64,000 bases of DNA from NCBI GenBank assembly GCA_950022655.1, contig OX465579.1:39287950-39351949 (forward strand), written 5' to 3'. Below are positions 10,181 through 20,489 of this stretch, in pieces. The position numbers and the translations under genes were made by a program. Positions within the stretch are counted from its first letter, which is position 1, and each line of letters begins with the position of its first letter. The notes below the pieces were generated by a model. It did no database searches. It was not told the origin of the DNA and worked only from the letters and a program-made list of their open reading frames with translations. The DNA is from Alentia gelatinosa (lineage: Eukaryota; Annelida; Polychaeta; Phyllodocida; Polynoidae).

Positions 10181-10249
10181 TTTTGCATCGGTTCCAATAC
10201 AGAGTACTTTTGTTTTTTTCAGGTTAACAGTAAATCCATTTTTCAGACA

Positions 10250-10780
10250 TCATATCGATAAAGTGTTTATATCTTCTTGTAATTCATACTCCGCTATCTG
10301 AAATTCCCTATTAGAAATAAATGGAACCAAATCATAAGCATACTGTATAAATTTTGCTTTTTTGATACTACAACTTAAATCATTAACAAATAAAATAAAC
10401 AATAAAGGGCCTAAAACTGATCCCTGCGGAACCCCATAGTTGATACATTTACAATCAGACACAGATTTATTAACTCTCACTATTTGTTTTCTATCGAGCA
10501 GATAATCAATAATCCAATTCACCAGGTTTTGCGGCAGCTTCAAAATTTTACATAGTTTCAAAATTAACAATTCATGGCTTATCGAGTCGAATGCCTTACG
10601 GTAGTCAACAAAACATAGGGTAGTATATTCACCTTTACTTCTTGCTGTATACAAATTTTTCAATAAATAAAATATCGCATCTCCTGTACTGTGTTTCGGC
10701 CTAAAACCATATATAAGATCTGCCTTGCTCGAGTGCCGGTCTGAAATTGAAGTTAGTTCCAGCTGACTTACAAGGGTTGC
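10250..10780 (-). pseudogene. LINE reverse transcriptase core with mutated active site
   Basis: Visible RT motifs in order are YGFRPKHSTGDAIF, FVDYRKAFDSISHELL, YGVPQGSVLGPLLF and the palm motif. The palm motif, normally [FY]ADD, reads QYAYDL here, so the first catalytic Asp codon (GAT) has become TAT (Tyr). This alone would abolish polymerisation. The segment is joined out of frame to the C-terminal segment at 10180. Confidence 0.8.
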
Positions 10781-11005
10781 TACAGTCGATCAATCTCTGA
10801 AACGTAGATACTGTATATGACGCCAATGTTGCGGAAAGCAAAACTCAGATAGGAGAGTGTAGAATGCTGCCGCTAAGGACTATGGGATTAAATAACAAGT
10901 ATGAGAGTGTATTTGACGTCTTTGTAGAACAGTGAAGTGCTACGTTATGGCTAATTACGGTCATAAAAAGGTAATTTATGATTGTTTAAGACATTTCAAG
11001 GCATA

Positions 11006-11175
11006 TAATAATAGAATTACGACGTTGGCGCTCGTGTATGGTGACCGTACACCTCGGTTTGTCTCATGGTTGTACTCACCAAGGCCGTAGACCTTGGTGA
11101 GTACGACCATGAGACAAACTTCGGCGTATGGCGCCCATACACGAGTGACAACATAGTAATTCTATATTATTTGTT
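11006..11175. repeat. Long foldback (inverted repeat, about 80 bp arms)
   Basis: The left arm (about 11006-11090) contains GAATTAC, GCTCGTGTATGG, GTTTGTCTCATGGT and GTACTCACCAAGG. The right arm (about 11096-11175) contains their inverses in reverse order: CCTTGGTGAGTAC, ACCATGAGACAAAC, CCATACACGAG and GTAATTC. The loop is only a few bases. The arms pair with scattered mismatches, and such a structure resembles a small foldback element or a hairpin RNA precursor. No target duplication was identified. Confidence 0.8.
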
Positions 11176-11626
11176 GGACTTGACGATCCACTACGCGAAG
11201 GCTGGCTACGAGTGGCTTGAAATAAATCATCCAGACTCAAGGTTTGTGATTTGTCCACTTCCGGGAATTGATCTCAAGCGCTGCCTAACCGAGTTCCAGA
11301 CGATGACTGAAGAGTTGACAGCGGAGAAAATAGTCTTATTACAAGAAAAGCAGTCACTGGTCACCCAGGCGATAATGGACTATAACAAGCTACTCATTCA
11401 CCTTAACTCAGGTCAAGAAACCAAGTTCCCGTGGTTGGCGAATCACATACACAAATTGAGGAATGGCAAGTTGAAGCATCACCTAGACTTGCTAAGGTAT
11501 GGCATCCACCCCACCCCAAAACTCATTGAGCTTTGGGCAAAGGACTTCCTTGCAACGTTTAACAAAAATATTATGGTGGCAAAAAACCACCTGGTGATTA
11601 GTTTCCCTCCACAGGCACCCTGCTAA
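11066..11626 (+). CDS. Hypothetical protein, 186 codons, starting in the foldback
   Basis: An ORF of 186 codons ends with a stop at 11624-11626. Its first 35 or so codons are made from the right arm of the foldback, so the true beginning is doubtful; the region from about residue 40 (HYAKAGYEWLEI) onward looks more protein-like. It contains a helical, Leu/Lys/Glu-rich stretch (about 80-115, ELTAEKIVLLQEKQSLV) that may form a coiled coil, and a hydrophobic/basic C-terminal part. I do not recognise a family. Lying between two LINEs, it could be a fragment of a transposon gag-like ORF or a degenerate host exon. Confidence 0.35.
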   Translation: MVVLTKAVDLGEYDHETNFGVWRPYTSDNIVILYYLLDLTIHYAKAGYEWLEINHPDSRFVICPLPGIDLKRCLTEFQTMTEELTAEKIVLLQEKQSLVTQAIMDYNKLLIHLNSGQETKFPWLANHIHKLRNGKLKHHLDLLRYGIHPTPKLIELWAKDFLATFNKNIMVAKNHLVISFPPQAPC

Positions 11627-11639
11627 GCTCATAGTTTCT

Positions 11640-12209
11640 CGTTACCTATGAAAAACTTTTGCTGCCACAGGGTTGTATTTATTTATGGTTATTAGTAGTC
11701 CCGTTAAATCTTCGTTAAAATACCCCCCCCCCCCAGGAATGGAGACAGGATATTTTCAGAGTTATGCAGATTCCCTCAATTTTTTCCTCAATTTTGTCCT
11801 AAAATTTTCCTCTTTTCCAGGACACAAATTAACCTGGCACAGGTAAAAGTATCCGTTGTTCCCTATAATAGATACTTCCCTGCCTACTCCAGTGTTACTC
11901 CAGTGTTACAATTTTTTTCTTGAATGAACCAAGTCTTTTCTCTATTTTGTAACCCACGCATTGATGGTGAGAGCTGGCCCCATACATGACAAGTTGCCGG
12001 TAGGACAACCATCTTGATTATATTTGCAACAAAAACGGTCGATAGGACCGATGTTTTTGTTCTTTTTTTCATGTTCTCTGTTCTATTGCAGTCTTACGAT
12101 GCAACCATATTATCAATACTATATTGTTGTTTTTACGCCTTTGAGAGCGTAATAGTCTTAAGTCTTCTTCACTTTGTATTGCTCACGGGCTTCCCTGTAA
12201 ATTGTAATT
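11640..12209. other. Possible LINE 5' UTR, otherwise nothing
   Basis: No ORF of note. The stretch includes a poly(C) run near 11725-11738 and could contain the 5' untranslated part of the LINE whose ORF is read from 12210, but no boundary is visible. Confidence 0.35.
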
Positions 12210-12694
12210 ATGTCTGTTTTACATGATGGAAGCATAGTGTCTAGATTAAGAGGATTTAAGGTAATTCATTCTAACCTGAGGAGTATAAGAGCAAATTATG
12301 AAGCGCTGTCTGTTGAAGCTCAGGAAAACAGTTGGGAAGTGGTTACAGCTTCGGAAACGTGGCATACGGATAAGGATGTTCAACAATCTTGTATTTTGAG
12401 GGGTTACAAGAAATATAGGTTAGATAGAGGTTGGAAAGTAAATATTAATGACGAAGAACCAAAATCAGGTGGAGGTCTATGTATCTTTGTAAAAGAAAGT
12501 GTACCTCATGATGCTAGTGCCTTGGCAACCCTGAACCAAAGTAACTGTGATATTGAAATACAGGCAATGTTAATAGAGATGACGTATACCAAAAAACTGG
12601 CTATTGTAAATGTCTACAGACCCAGATCGGGAGATGCAAAGGTTTTCACAGCACAAATTGCTCTTACAGTGGATAAGATAAGGAATGAGGGCAT
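12210..12694 (+). pseudogene. LINE endonuclease domain, 5' part
   Basis: The ORF covers the N-terminal half of an APE-like endonuclease: the HSNLRSI start, the metal-binding Glu region in TASETWHTD, GGGLCIFVKESV and the VNVYRPR strand. Reading then passes into LTR sequence and stops at 12708, so the catalytic domain is split. The remainder resumes at 13727. Confidence 0.75.
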
Positions 12695-13726
12695 TGTAAT
12701 AGTGTTTTAGCTTATAGTTATATACATAAGACTTTACTCCTATATTTAAATGTAGTGTTCTGTAACATCCTGGTGCAAACCCATAATCAAATAATTGATG
12801 GATTCTGAGCTGTTCTACAGAAACTCATCCTGCAGTGACAAGCACTGTTCCAGGAAAAGGCAGCGGGAAACATCCATGAGCCAGTGTGTGAGTCATGGTG
12901 AGACAGCTTTACCGGGAGTCACTTGTAGGGGAAACCCATCTTGAAGGTGATGTCGTAATCTATTTTTAGAAACATTACAGTGCTCTCTGAATATTAAATG
13001 TACCCAGTATATAAGGGAGGACAGTCTTGAGATGATCGGGAGAAGACCAGCCGTGACCATCAGAGTAAGACCAGCCGTGAAGTCCGCTATTATTGCCATA
13101 GAGCTTGGATAATAATCGGGACCACGCTACAAGCAGCCATGTGACGGGACATCCTCTATGCTGGAACTACTGCAACCAATGGGACTTGTGTGTGTAAAAC
13201 TGTGAACTACAGTCAGTGTTAAATATTGTGCCATGTAGGATTAACAAAGGACTGCTGTGTATGTGTGCTGGATATTCATAGTTACTGTATCACTGGATAT
13301 TGTACCTTGATGTGGATTATATCAATATCTCCCCAGTTTATATTGTTCATTGGATCTTATCTTATGCTCTACGTTAAACATCTAAAAGCTCCATCTTCTA
13401 GTTATTCCTGTAACCGGGAACATTACATACAGCTAGGTTACAACTTGGTGTGAGAACCCTCAAAGATCCTGGACACCTCAAAGCAAGACTTTGGATATTT
13501 CTGTGTATTTTTGAGGATACAGTCTAAAAGCTCCATCTTCTAGTTATTCCTGTAACCGGGAACATTACATACAGCTAGGTTACAACTTGGTGTGAGAACC
13601 CTCAAAGATCCTGGACACCTCAAATCAAGACTTTGGATATTTCTGTGTATTTTTGAGGATACAGTCTAAAAGCTCCATCTTCTAGTTATTCCTGTAACCG
13701 GGAACATTACATATAGCTAGGTTACA
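12695..13726 (+). mobile_element. Solo LTR (1032 bp) inserted in the LINE
   Basis: The insert begins TGTAATAG and ends GGTTACA, so its ends form the short inverted TGTAA...TTACA expected of an LTR. It is flanked by a direct 4-base duplication, GCAT at 12691-12694 and 13727-13730. Removing the insert plus one GCAT restores the LINE endonuclease frame exactly (RNEGIMDLMILGDFN). A TATATAAG box lies near 13008. No gag or pol sequence is present, so this is a solo LTR. Orientation is assigned from the TATA box and is tentative. The superfamily cannot be told from the LTR alone. Confidence 0.85.
13381..13726 (+). repeat. 142 bp tandem duplication inside the solo LTR
   Basis: Units starting at TCTAAAAGCTCCATC occur at 13381, 13523 and 13665, exactly 142 bases apart. 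The first two are complete and differ at only one or two positions; the third stops after about 62 bases at the LTR end. The repeat covers the downstream end of the LTR. Confidence 0.9.
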
Positions 13727-14656
13727 GCATTATGGACCTAATGATACTTGGGGACTTTAATATTAATACTCTAGATGTGCATGACCCTGTCTTTGACCTT
13801 TGCACTGGAACAGAAAGGTCTCACTCAACTTATCAAAAATATCACAAGGTACTCAAAGAAAGGCTCTATAATAGATTTGATTTTCACTACACTCACTGAT
13901 GTATCCCTTTCTGGTGTATTGAAGAATGCTATAAGTGACCACCAGTTAATTTTTCTGATCAAGAAAGTGACTAAAATTAAGGCAGCTAAGGTTAAAACCT
14001 GGGGGCGTTCATATAAAGAATACTCATCTGCTAGACTAAAACAGCATCTTGTTGGCACTGACTGGTCAGACCTATATGTAGCAGAAACTAGCACAGAAAA
14101 ATGGTGCCTTATCAAAAAAGAAATTGAGAAATACCTTGATGTTGATTGTCCGAACCGTTATTTCATATCTAGGGTAACAAAGGAACCCTGGATTACTGTA
14201 GAAATCCTTGAATGCATTAGGGACAAAGACAAACTATTGACTAAGGCTAGGAAAACGGGTTCTCAAGATGACTGGGTAAGGGCAAGGAAAGCTAGGAATT
14301 CTGCCAATCAGTTAGTTAAATCAGCTAGACAGAAGTATACAATGTCTGAATTGGAGAAGCATAAATCGGATAGCAGAAAATTTTGGTACACTATCGGGAA
14401 AATTATACCTGGGACGGAAGGAAGGGTCTCCCCAGACCTGATACGTATAAAAAACGAAGATAATGTAATTATAGATAATGAGAAAGTGCCAAATTTTGTT
14501 AATGACTACTTCTCAGACATTGGATCAAATCTAGCGCTTGACATGTATCTACCTTGGCGTCCTTACACGGAGAAATCTGAGGAATCCTTTGAGGATATTT
14601 TTACGAACTCAGCTGAGGTGTTAGAGCTGTTAAACAAAGTTAGCATTAACAAGTAA
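13727..14656 (+). pseudogene. LINE endonuclease 3' part and linker
   Basis: After the LTR the endonuclease resumes with MILGDFNINTLDV, then a frame change near 13780 leads into the 13775 frame with LIDLIFT-like and AISDHQLIF motifs (the conserved SDH of APE endonucleases). A Lys/Arg-rich linker follows, up to the region just before RT. The TAA at 14654-14656 interrupts a conserved INKS-type block directly upstream of RT. Confidence 0.75.
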
Positions 14657-14659
14657 TCT

Positions 14660-16094
14660 ATGGTACCTGGGTTATCGTCCAAGGTATTTGTGGATTCGGT
14701 AAGGGCTATTCCGGAAATCTTTGTAGATCTGTACAATTGTATTTTTACCACCTCTGTAATTCCTGAGGTCTGGAAGACTGCCACAGTGGTACCTATTCCT
14801 AAGGGAGGGGACCCCTATAAGACTAACAATTATAGACCAATCTCGCTGCTCCCAATCATGCATAAACTTATGGAAAAAATAGTATACAAACATCTAATGG
14901 CATATATTAACCAGAATGATTTATTGTCGGATTATCAGTATGGTTTTAGGAAATCTAGATCGACTATTGATGCCATATCCAAATTAACAGATGAGATCTC
15001 CAGGGGTAGAAATGTTGGTCGATCCACATTGGCTGTGTTTGTTGACCTCAGGAAAGCTTTTGACACAGTAGACCATGGCATACTCCTCAGTAAGCTGACT
15101 TATTTTGGAGTACAGGGGAGTTGTTTACAATGGTTTTCAAATTATTTAGGTCCACGTTATCAGAAAGTTAAGGCTAATAATTTATGCTCTGAATCAAGGA
15201 ATATCACACAGGGTGTACCGCAAGGTTCAATTCTTGGGCCGCTGCTGTTTTTAATCTACATAAATGATGTCTCAAATTGTCTACCTGACAGTAAAATTCT
15301 CATGTTTGCGGATGATACAGTTATCTACAGGCTGGGAAACTCAGGAAAACCTGGACTGTTTTGTAATGTGGTGTACCCAAAACAAACTAAGTAGAAACAT
15401 TGGGAAAACAAAACACATCTTATTTTCGGCAAAAAAGAAGCAGAGACCAATGGTATTGCCACGTCTCTTTATTGATGATGAGGAAGTAAAACAAGTTTTG
15501 TCATACAAATACTTAGGGATGGTGCTTGACTCCAATCTAGACTTTAGACATCATTTTGCAACAATAAGAAAGAGTATATCTTACTGTTTATACCAGCTAG
15601 CTAAGATGAGAGGATATTTGACACAAAAAGCGGCTCTTGCAGTCTATAAAACAGTCATATTACCATACTTTGACTATGGAGATGTCCTGTTAGATGGTGC
15701 CCATGCATATTTTAGGGACTCATTGCAAATTCTACAGAATAATGCTCTACGAATATGTCTCAGGGCATCCATGTATACCCCTATTCGAGATCTACACAGA
15801 CTTGCCGAGTTACCATTGTTAAAAAACAGAAGGGAAGCTCATGTTTTAAACTATATGTATAAAAGATCTAGGATTGATTCTTATGTGGATAAAACTGGGA
15901 GACAAACCAGAGCTCATGATGCCACTATATTATTTGTTGACAGACCAAACTGTGCTCTGTACATGAGGTCACTGAAATATCGTGGTGGAAGAAGCTGGAA
16001 TAAATTGTTGCCTTTGATACGGAAGACTGAAACATATGTAGCTTTTAAAGCACTTACTCGTTCAAACCTCAGAAATAGTGTCTGGGATATATAA
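14660..16094 (+). pseudogene. LINE reverse transcriptase and C-terminal region
   Basis: The RT frame (14660-15394) has all core motifs including an intact FADD palm. Near 15350 the homology moves to the 15264-16094 frame, with YKYLGMVLDSNLDF, MRGYLTQKAALAVY, ILPYFDYGDVLL and a terminal block ending LRNSVWDI. A small deletion around 15345 also seems to have removed part of the segment between the palm and the QNKLS block. Confidence 0.8.
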
Positions 16095-16451
16095 TCTAGA
16101 CCCTTATAAATCACCAAATCTTAATAACACCAACACATGTAAAATTTGAAAGGCATTGAAATGAAGTGAAGATGTTTTTCCTTTTCTTCTTGTTCTATTT
16201 TTCTTTTCACTGTTGTTCTTGTTGTTGAAGAAATACTCTGTCAATAAGAATATATGATATTGATTAAGTTACAAACTTGTGCTTTATAACAACAGTTGGC
16301 TAGACCATGGAAACCAGCCTTATGAAAAGGTTGAGGTCTAAGCCCCTTTATTGAGTAACAATATGCATCCATGTGTAGTATACGGACTGATTGTAAAACA
16401 GTGAACTCAATAAAGAAATGATACAAAAAAACAAAAACAAAAAAAAAACTC

Positions 16452-16810
16452 CTCGTCCTGGTAGGCCACGCCCACCGCCCGTCAATCACGAGGGATCCTG
16501 GGATGCGCGAGGTGATCCGTTGAGAGACGTTGATTCCCATGCATGGGACGACTGCTGAACTCGCTTCAGATGTCGACGAAACGTTCCCAAGTACTTGTGG
16601 AGAATGCATAGTATTTTTGCGTTCTCCCGTGCTGGCATCACTCCCACGTGCTGTCACGGTTGCTACCGCCAAAATGGCCTCCTTGAGGCTCTCAATCTGG
16701 GCTTGAATCAAGTCCGTCCTTTTCTCCCCTCTAGCGACACGGCCTTCACCCAGAGCAGAGACCTACATGGTCTTTGATGAAACGGCCTTGTTTCCCTTCT
16801 TTGGCGGCAT
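16452..16810 (-). pseudogene. Gag/ORF1-like fragment, truncated by the LINE tail
   Basis: On the minus strand an ATG at 16808-16810 opens MPPKKGNKAVSSKTM, then a single in-frame TAG, then RVARGEKRTDLIQAQIESLK and a Ser/Thr-rich stretch down to the LINE A-tail at about 16451. A basic start followed by a Gln/Glu/Leu-rich helix is typical of retrotransposon ORF1 or gag-like proteins, but no zinc knuckle is present, so the family is open. The end coincides with the LINE poly(A) boundary, suggesting the LINE integrated into this older ORF. Confidence 0.5.
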
Positions 16811-19800
16811 TTTTCCAGATCTCCCTTGTCCAAGAAACATAATCCGAGGAATATAAAACGGAGCTTATAAAAAGCGTTTTGAGTCTTTCAAACCACAGGA
16901 GCGACTGACACGTGATATGGCACGTCACAACTGTATGAGTTTCTCCCAACTTCTGATAGGTGTCTCTGGGAAGTTGCCGTGCTTAGTGAGACAGCTGCCT
17001 CAGCCATTATAACTTCACAAGTTCGTATTAATGATTGCTAAATAGATGCGCTGAAGTAATTGGTGTATTTTTTTACATATAGAGTTTGTTTGGAGTTAGA
17101 TCATTATTTAACTTTAGAATACTTGTGGATAGTAAATAGCTGGAGTCCCTGTCTTTTGATTTCATGACGGGATTTGTCTCCACTGATGGAAATATCCAGC
17201 TATGCACTGAAACATTTTGCTAAATGGTAGACTTCGTGAGATGACTAACGTGTACCTTAAATATCCAGCGTAAGACTGCACTCTCCTACTCTTACCCCTT
17301 AGGTTTTACATACGGCCGCCAGAGGATACCTGCGCTAGAGAGTGATACCTGAACTGAACAATAGGGGACTGACTGATCAGTGGTGCCGTCTATGTCCCGT
17401 CCACCTGTACGTTATACATTGCGTGTTTCTGGCGACAGGTGGGGTTCTGGGTCGCTAATCCCCTCTGGGCTGGAGATCCAGTCTGACATAACTTCCTCTC
17501 GAGTTGCTCTATCACAAGGTTCGAGTTGGCCATTTGAAAAGAGGGTCGTCGATGTGGCTCACGAATACAGCATTGGTCAGTACCTGCGTCACAAACTCAC
17601 AGCCCACTGAACTGCTCGCATATGTACCGCCTAGGTTCTCCGGATTTTAAATCTATAATTTCCTAAAGGAGTTTAGGAGATTTACCTCAACATCTATCGC
17701 AAACATCATTGATGATATGGATATCTGTTAAGATCATAGAAGAGAAAGAAGAAACTTGTGTGAATGAATTTGTTCCTCAGCGGATATCAGTCAACATAAT
17801 ACGAGACTCATCAAGCACTTGGCAACTTGAGGTGGATAGTGTAACCTGGAGCAACATGCTGAACAACAGTTGAAAGGTAAAACATATTATTGCATTCTTA
17901 TACTCTCTCTTCAAAAAGGATATCAAAATAAGCAAATACCAGTACTTCAAGTCACACACGCGCATCTAGTGCATGTTTAAGAGCCTTTGGCAATGATTTT
18001 GCACTTGTTAGATATTCGTGTACGCATTAATCATTTGTGTACATCTGGTGCATTTTCTGATAGAAAGATTTTATCTCTGCTAAGAATAAGAGGAGGGGGG
18101 GGGGGGTAACTGAAGGAAACTCGTAAAGCAAGAGGACAACTTTGTATCAGTTTGGTTGTACGTGAATAGTGTACATTATCAGTAGTCGTACATTCACTTT
18201 TATATTTCAAATTATTCCTTCTGTATGTTTTCCATATTGAATATGATAAACGCTCGTCACATACGCGAGACAAACTCAATAAATTCCATGCCATGGCCTT
18301 CAACCATCATGACGACCATGCCTCTATATGAATGTCATTATCGATCTCATCCAGGGTTTGATCTAATATGCGCGGCGCTTTTCCCCGCTGTATCGCTGTA
18401 TGATATACTGGAGGATACTGGAGACGATGTCGACTCTGAAGCTTTTGGTGGATAAAATAGCCTCTCCATACGGTCTAGATTCTGCATGATGCAGATTATC
18501 ATTGATTTTCATATCCGTCCACATGCATTTATCTATTCAGCACCGACGCCGGCTCACGACTACGTATTAGTTGCCATTGTTATACAGGATTCACATAGTG
18601 GTCGGGGCTTGTTTCTGATCAATAGAGCACTAATGGGCAGACTGACCATGCGGCTTATTAGCTTTACTGTCGGTCTGCCCTGATTTGTTCCTTCCAATAC
18701 ACATCCAATTGTATATGTATGTAGACTATTATAACCATGAATTCTGTGTTCTCCCCCTTTCAGACCCGGCTAATAAGTCAGCCAAAGAAAACAAAAGAGG
18801 AGTAAATAAACAATAAACAGACAACTTTCTTCTCCCAAGTGTAGTCGCACCCAGTAGCAGACAACTCTGTAAGCAGACCATCCCATTGAGAGGACCTTCT
18901 TTACGAGGAACAGACTCCTCGATATCATGCAATTTTTTATCTGACAGCAAGCCACCTACAACAAGGACCACCCGGAACGCAGGGTGGAGCCCTAAGCCGG
19001 GCTCTCCTGTGCATATCATACGCAAGTGCTACTGATCTCTGTTCAGAAATGTCATCCCTGTGTACACATATTGACTGATTGCGGGGTACGCTGCACATTT
19101 TCACCTTTGATTATTGTCATAAAGGGCTATATCTCTTTCTAATTCTACCATGTATATCCTGGTCAATCTCTTGTTATAGTGTGGGTGCTTATTCCATTGG
19201 TAAAAGATATATTCTTGCAGGCAATTGTCAGAAGACGCGCTATGCAATGCATGAGCTGGATGTCTCGCAAACACTGCACAACGATGAATCATATTTAAAG
19301 TAGAGGTGAAACAAAAGGTTGAAACTCGATGAGCCATCTAGAGGATGACTGGAGAACGAGCGCTGAGCTTATCCCGATTCCCTACTCATCCGCTAGACAG
19401 AAGTGAGGTATCAGTCAATTTAAATTTTCCTTTTTCTAGCCAATCGTACGACTGGAAATATACAATGCGAAGAGTGACCTTGCTGAGATGTGCAAAAGTC
19501 TCAACCTATTAGTTGTTTAGGTTGGAAGTTAAAGTGTTCTATTTTGGATGGCGTAACAATCTTTCCGAATACTCCCGTGATCAACGTTCCGTAGAATTGG
19601 GTTTGCTGCTTTCGGCATCTGGTCATTCCATTAACTTGTAAAGTAACAAACAAGAGGTATTGTATCAATTTTGTTGACTCCACATCGACTTCCTTAACGG
19701 TGCCTGACTCTTTGTGTGTAGAATGAATAGAGAATTAATTTTAAAGTGAGAATAATAACGTAGAAGCATCAAAATTGCCCCATTTGACCTAGTTTCCACT

Positions 19801-19828
19801 ATCTTCCAGGCCTTCTTAATAGCAAAGG
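16811..19828. other. Intergenic stretch, no gene supported
   Basis: Several ORFs of 60-98 codons occur on both strands; none has a recognisable motif or biased composition. A poly(G) run lies near 18094-18106. The 76-codon ORF at 17380-17610 is the most protein-like but has no support. Confidence 0.45.
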
Positions 19829-20263
19829 ATGTATACCACACAAACATCCGCTGATGACGTCATCACGCCTGATATGTACAATGGGACAGAGGTATCTTAT
19901 GAGATTTCCCCGGGGGTCACTTCCGGGAACATGAATACGTCATCATCGGGGAGAGAGGACTTGGACCTGGGCATCAGAGGTCAGCTGGATGCCTTCTTCT
20001 ATATCATAGCAGTGTTGCTCTTCTACTCAGTCAGTATTGTAATGCTCATGATCAAGTACATCAAGCGAGAGGAGCAAGAATGTGAGTTGGACTTTTACTA
20101 CAGAGAGTTCGTCAAGAGAGAACATTTAAATGGGTTTTCCATCGACCCACGCACTTCCCACGTGACTTCGTGTCTGCATCAGTTCAATAACCGGAATGCA
20201 ACCTGCCAGCAAAAAACACCAGAGAACCAAGTACTACCTCTGGCACTGGAGACAGCTGTGTAG
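19829..20263 (+). CDS. KCNE-like single-pass membrane protein
   Basis: A 144-codon single-exon ORF encodes an N-terminal, probably extracellular region with two N-glycosylation sequons (NGT at about 18-20, NTS at about 36-38), one transmembrane helix at about 55-76 (FFYIIAVLLFYSVSIVMLMI) and a charged juxtamembrane segment KYIKREEQECELDFYYREF. The FY...FY...M..YIK pattern, the length, the type I topology and a coding region in one exon all resemble the KCNE (MinK/MiRP) family, whose members are auxiliary subunits of voltage-gated potassium channels at the plasma membrane. The cytoplasmic tail after residue 100 has no recognisable match. The assignment is by pattern only; another small one-pass family is possible. 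The start at 19829 is the first Met in frame; an acceptor-like TTCCAG at about 19803-19808 may join a 5' UTR exon. Confidence 0.5.
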   Translation: MYTTQTSADDVITPDMYNGTEVSYEISPGVTSGNMNTSSSGREDLDLGIRGQLDAFFYIIAVLLFYSVSIVMLMIKYIKREEQECELDFYYREFVKREHLNGFSIDPRTSHVTSCLHQFNNRNATCQQKTPENQVLPLALETAV

Positions 20264-20489
20264 CAGGGGTGTGTGATTTATTGCTGTCCAGAGTATTCTT
20301 TCAATAACTTGTTCCATTTGTCAAATATGTAACCTTGTATTAGTAATCTGTCAAAGGTGGAAGAGTTGATGCTTGTGTGTTTCTGACTGCTCCGCTGCTT
20401 CACTAACAAGGAAAAGATGTGATGTTGGCTGAATAGACAAAGTGTTTTATTAGTGAATGGATATTAATGAATATATACATGTTTCACTA

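Larger units (their letters stand above)
9348..10790 (-). mobile_element. 5'-truncated CR1/Jockey-like LINE
   Basis: The minus strand carries the C-terminal half of a LINE ORF2 (fingers/palm of reverse transcriptase, connection and C-terminal region) followed by a 3' UTR. It ends at an A-rich tail with AATAAAA (the T-rich tract at 9348-9367 on the plus strand). The 5' edge near 10790 is inside the RT domain, the usual result of incomplete target-primed reverse transcription. Several stops and frame changes show it is old. Confidence 0.8.
12210..16451 (+). mobile_element. Near full-length LINE (CR1/Jockey-like) split by a solo LTR
   Basis: An APE-type endonuclease begins at about 12255 (HSNLRSIRANYEAL, SETWHTD, VNVYRPRSG), is interrupted by an LTR, and resumes with LGDFNI and SDHQLI. 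It is followed by RT motifs (PIPKGGDPYKTNNYRPISLL, FVDLRKAFDTVDH, QGVPQGSILGPLLF, FADD) and the C-terminal region. It ends with an AATAAAG signal and an A-rich tail (16408-16450). Removing the LTR restores one frame through the insertion point. Other lesions are a frame change near 13780, a TAA at 14654-14656 and a frame change near 15350. The 5' limit is uncertain. Confidence 0.85.

Noticed and set aside
16565..16582. Second possible hammerhead strand (CAGATGTCGACGAAACG)
   Set aside because: It lacks the CUGANGA core and a proper stem II; the match is only to the GAAAC strand.
17380..17610. 76-codon ORF with protein-like composition
   Set aside because: Short, no motif, no splice or promoter context, no repeat copy.
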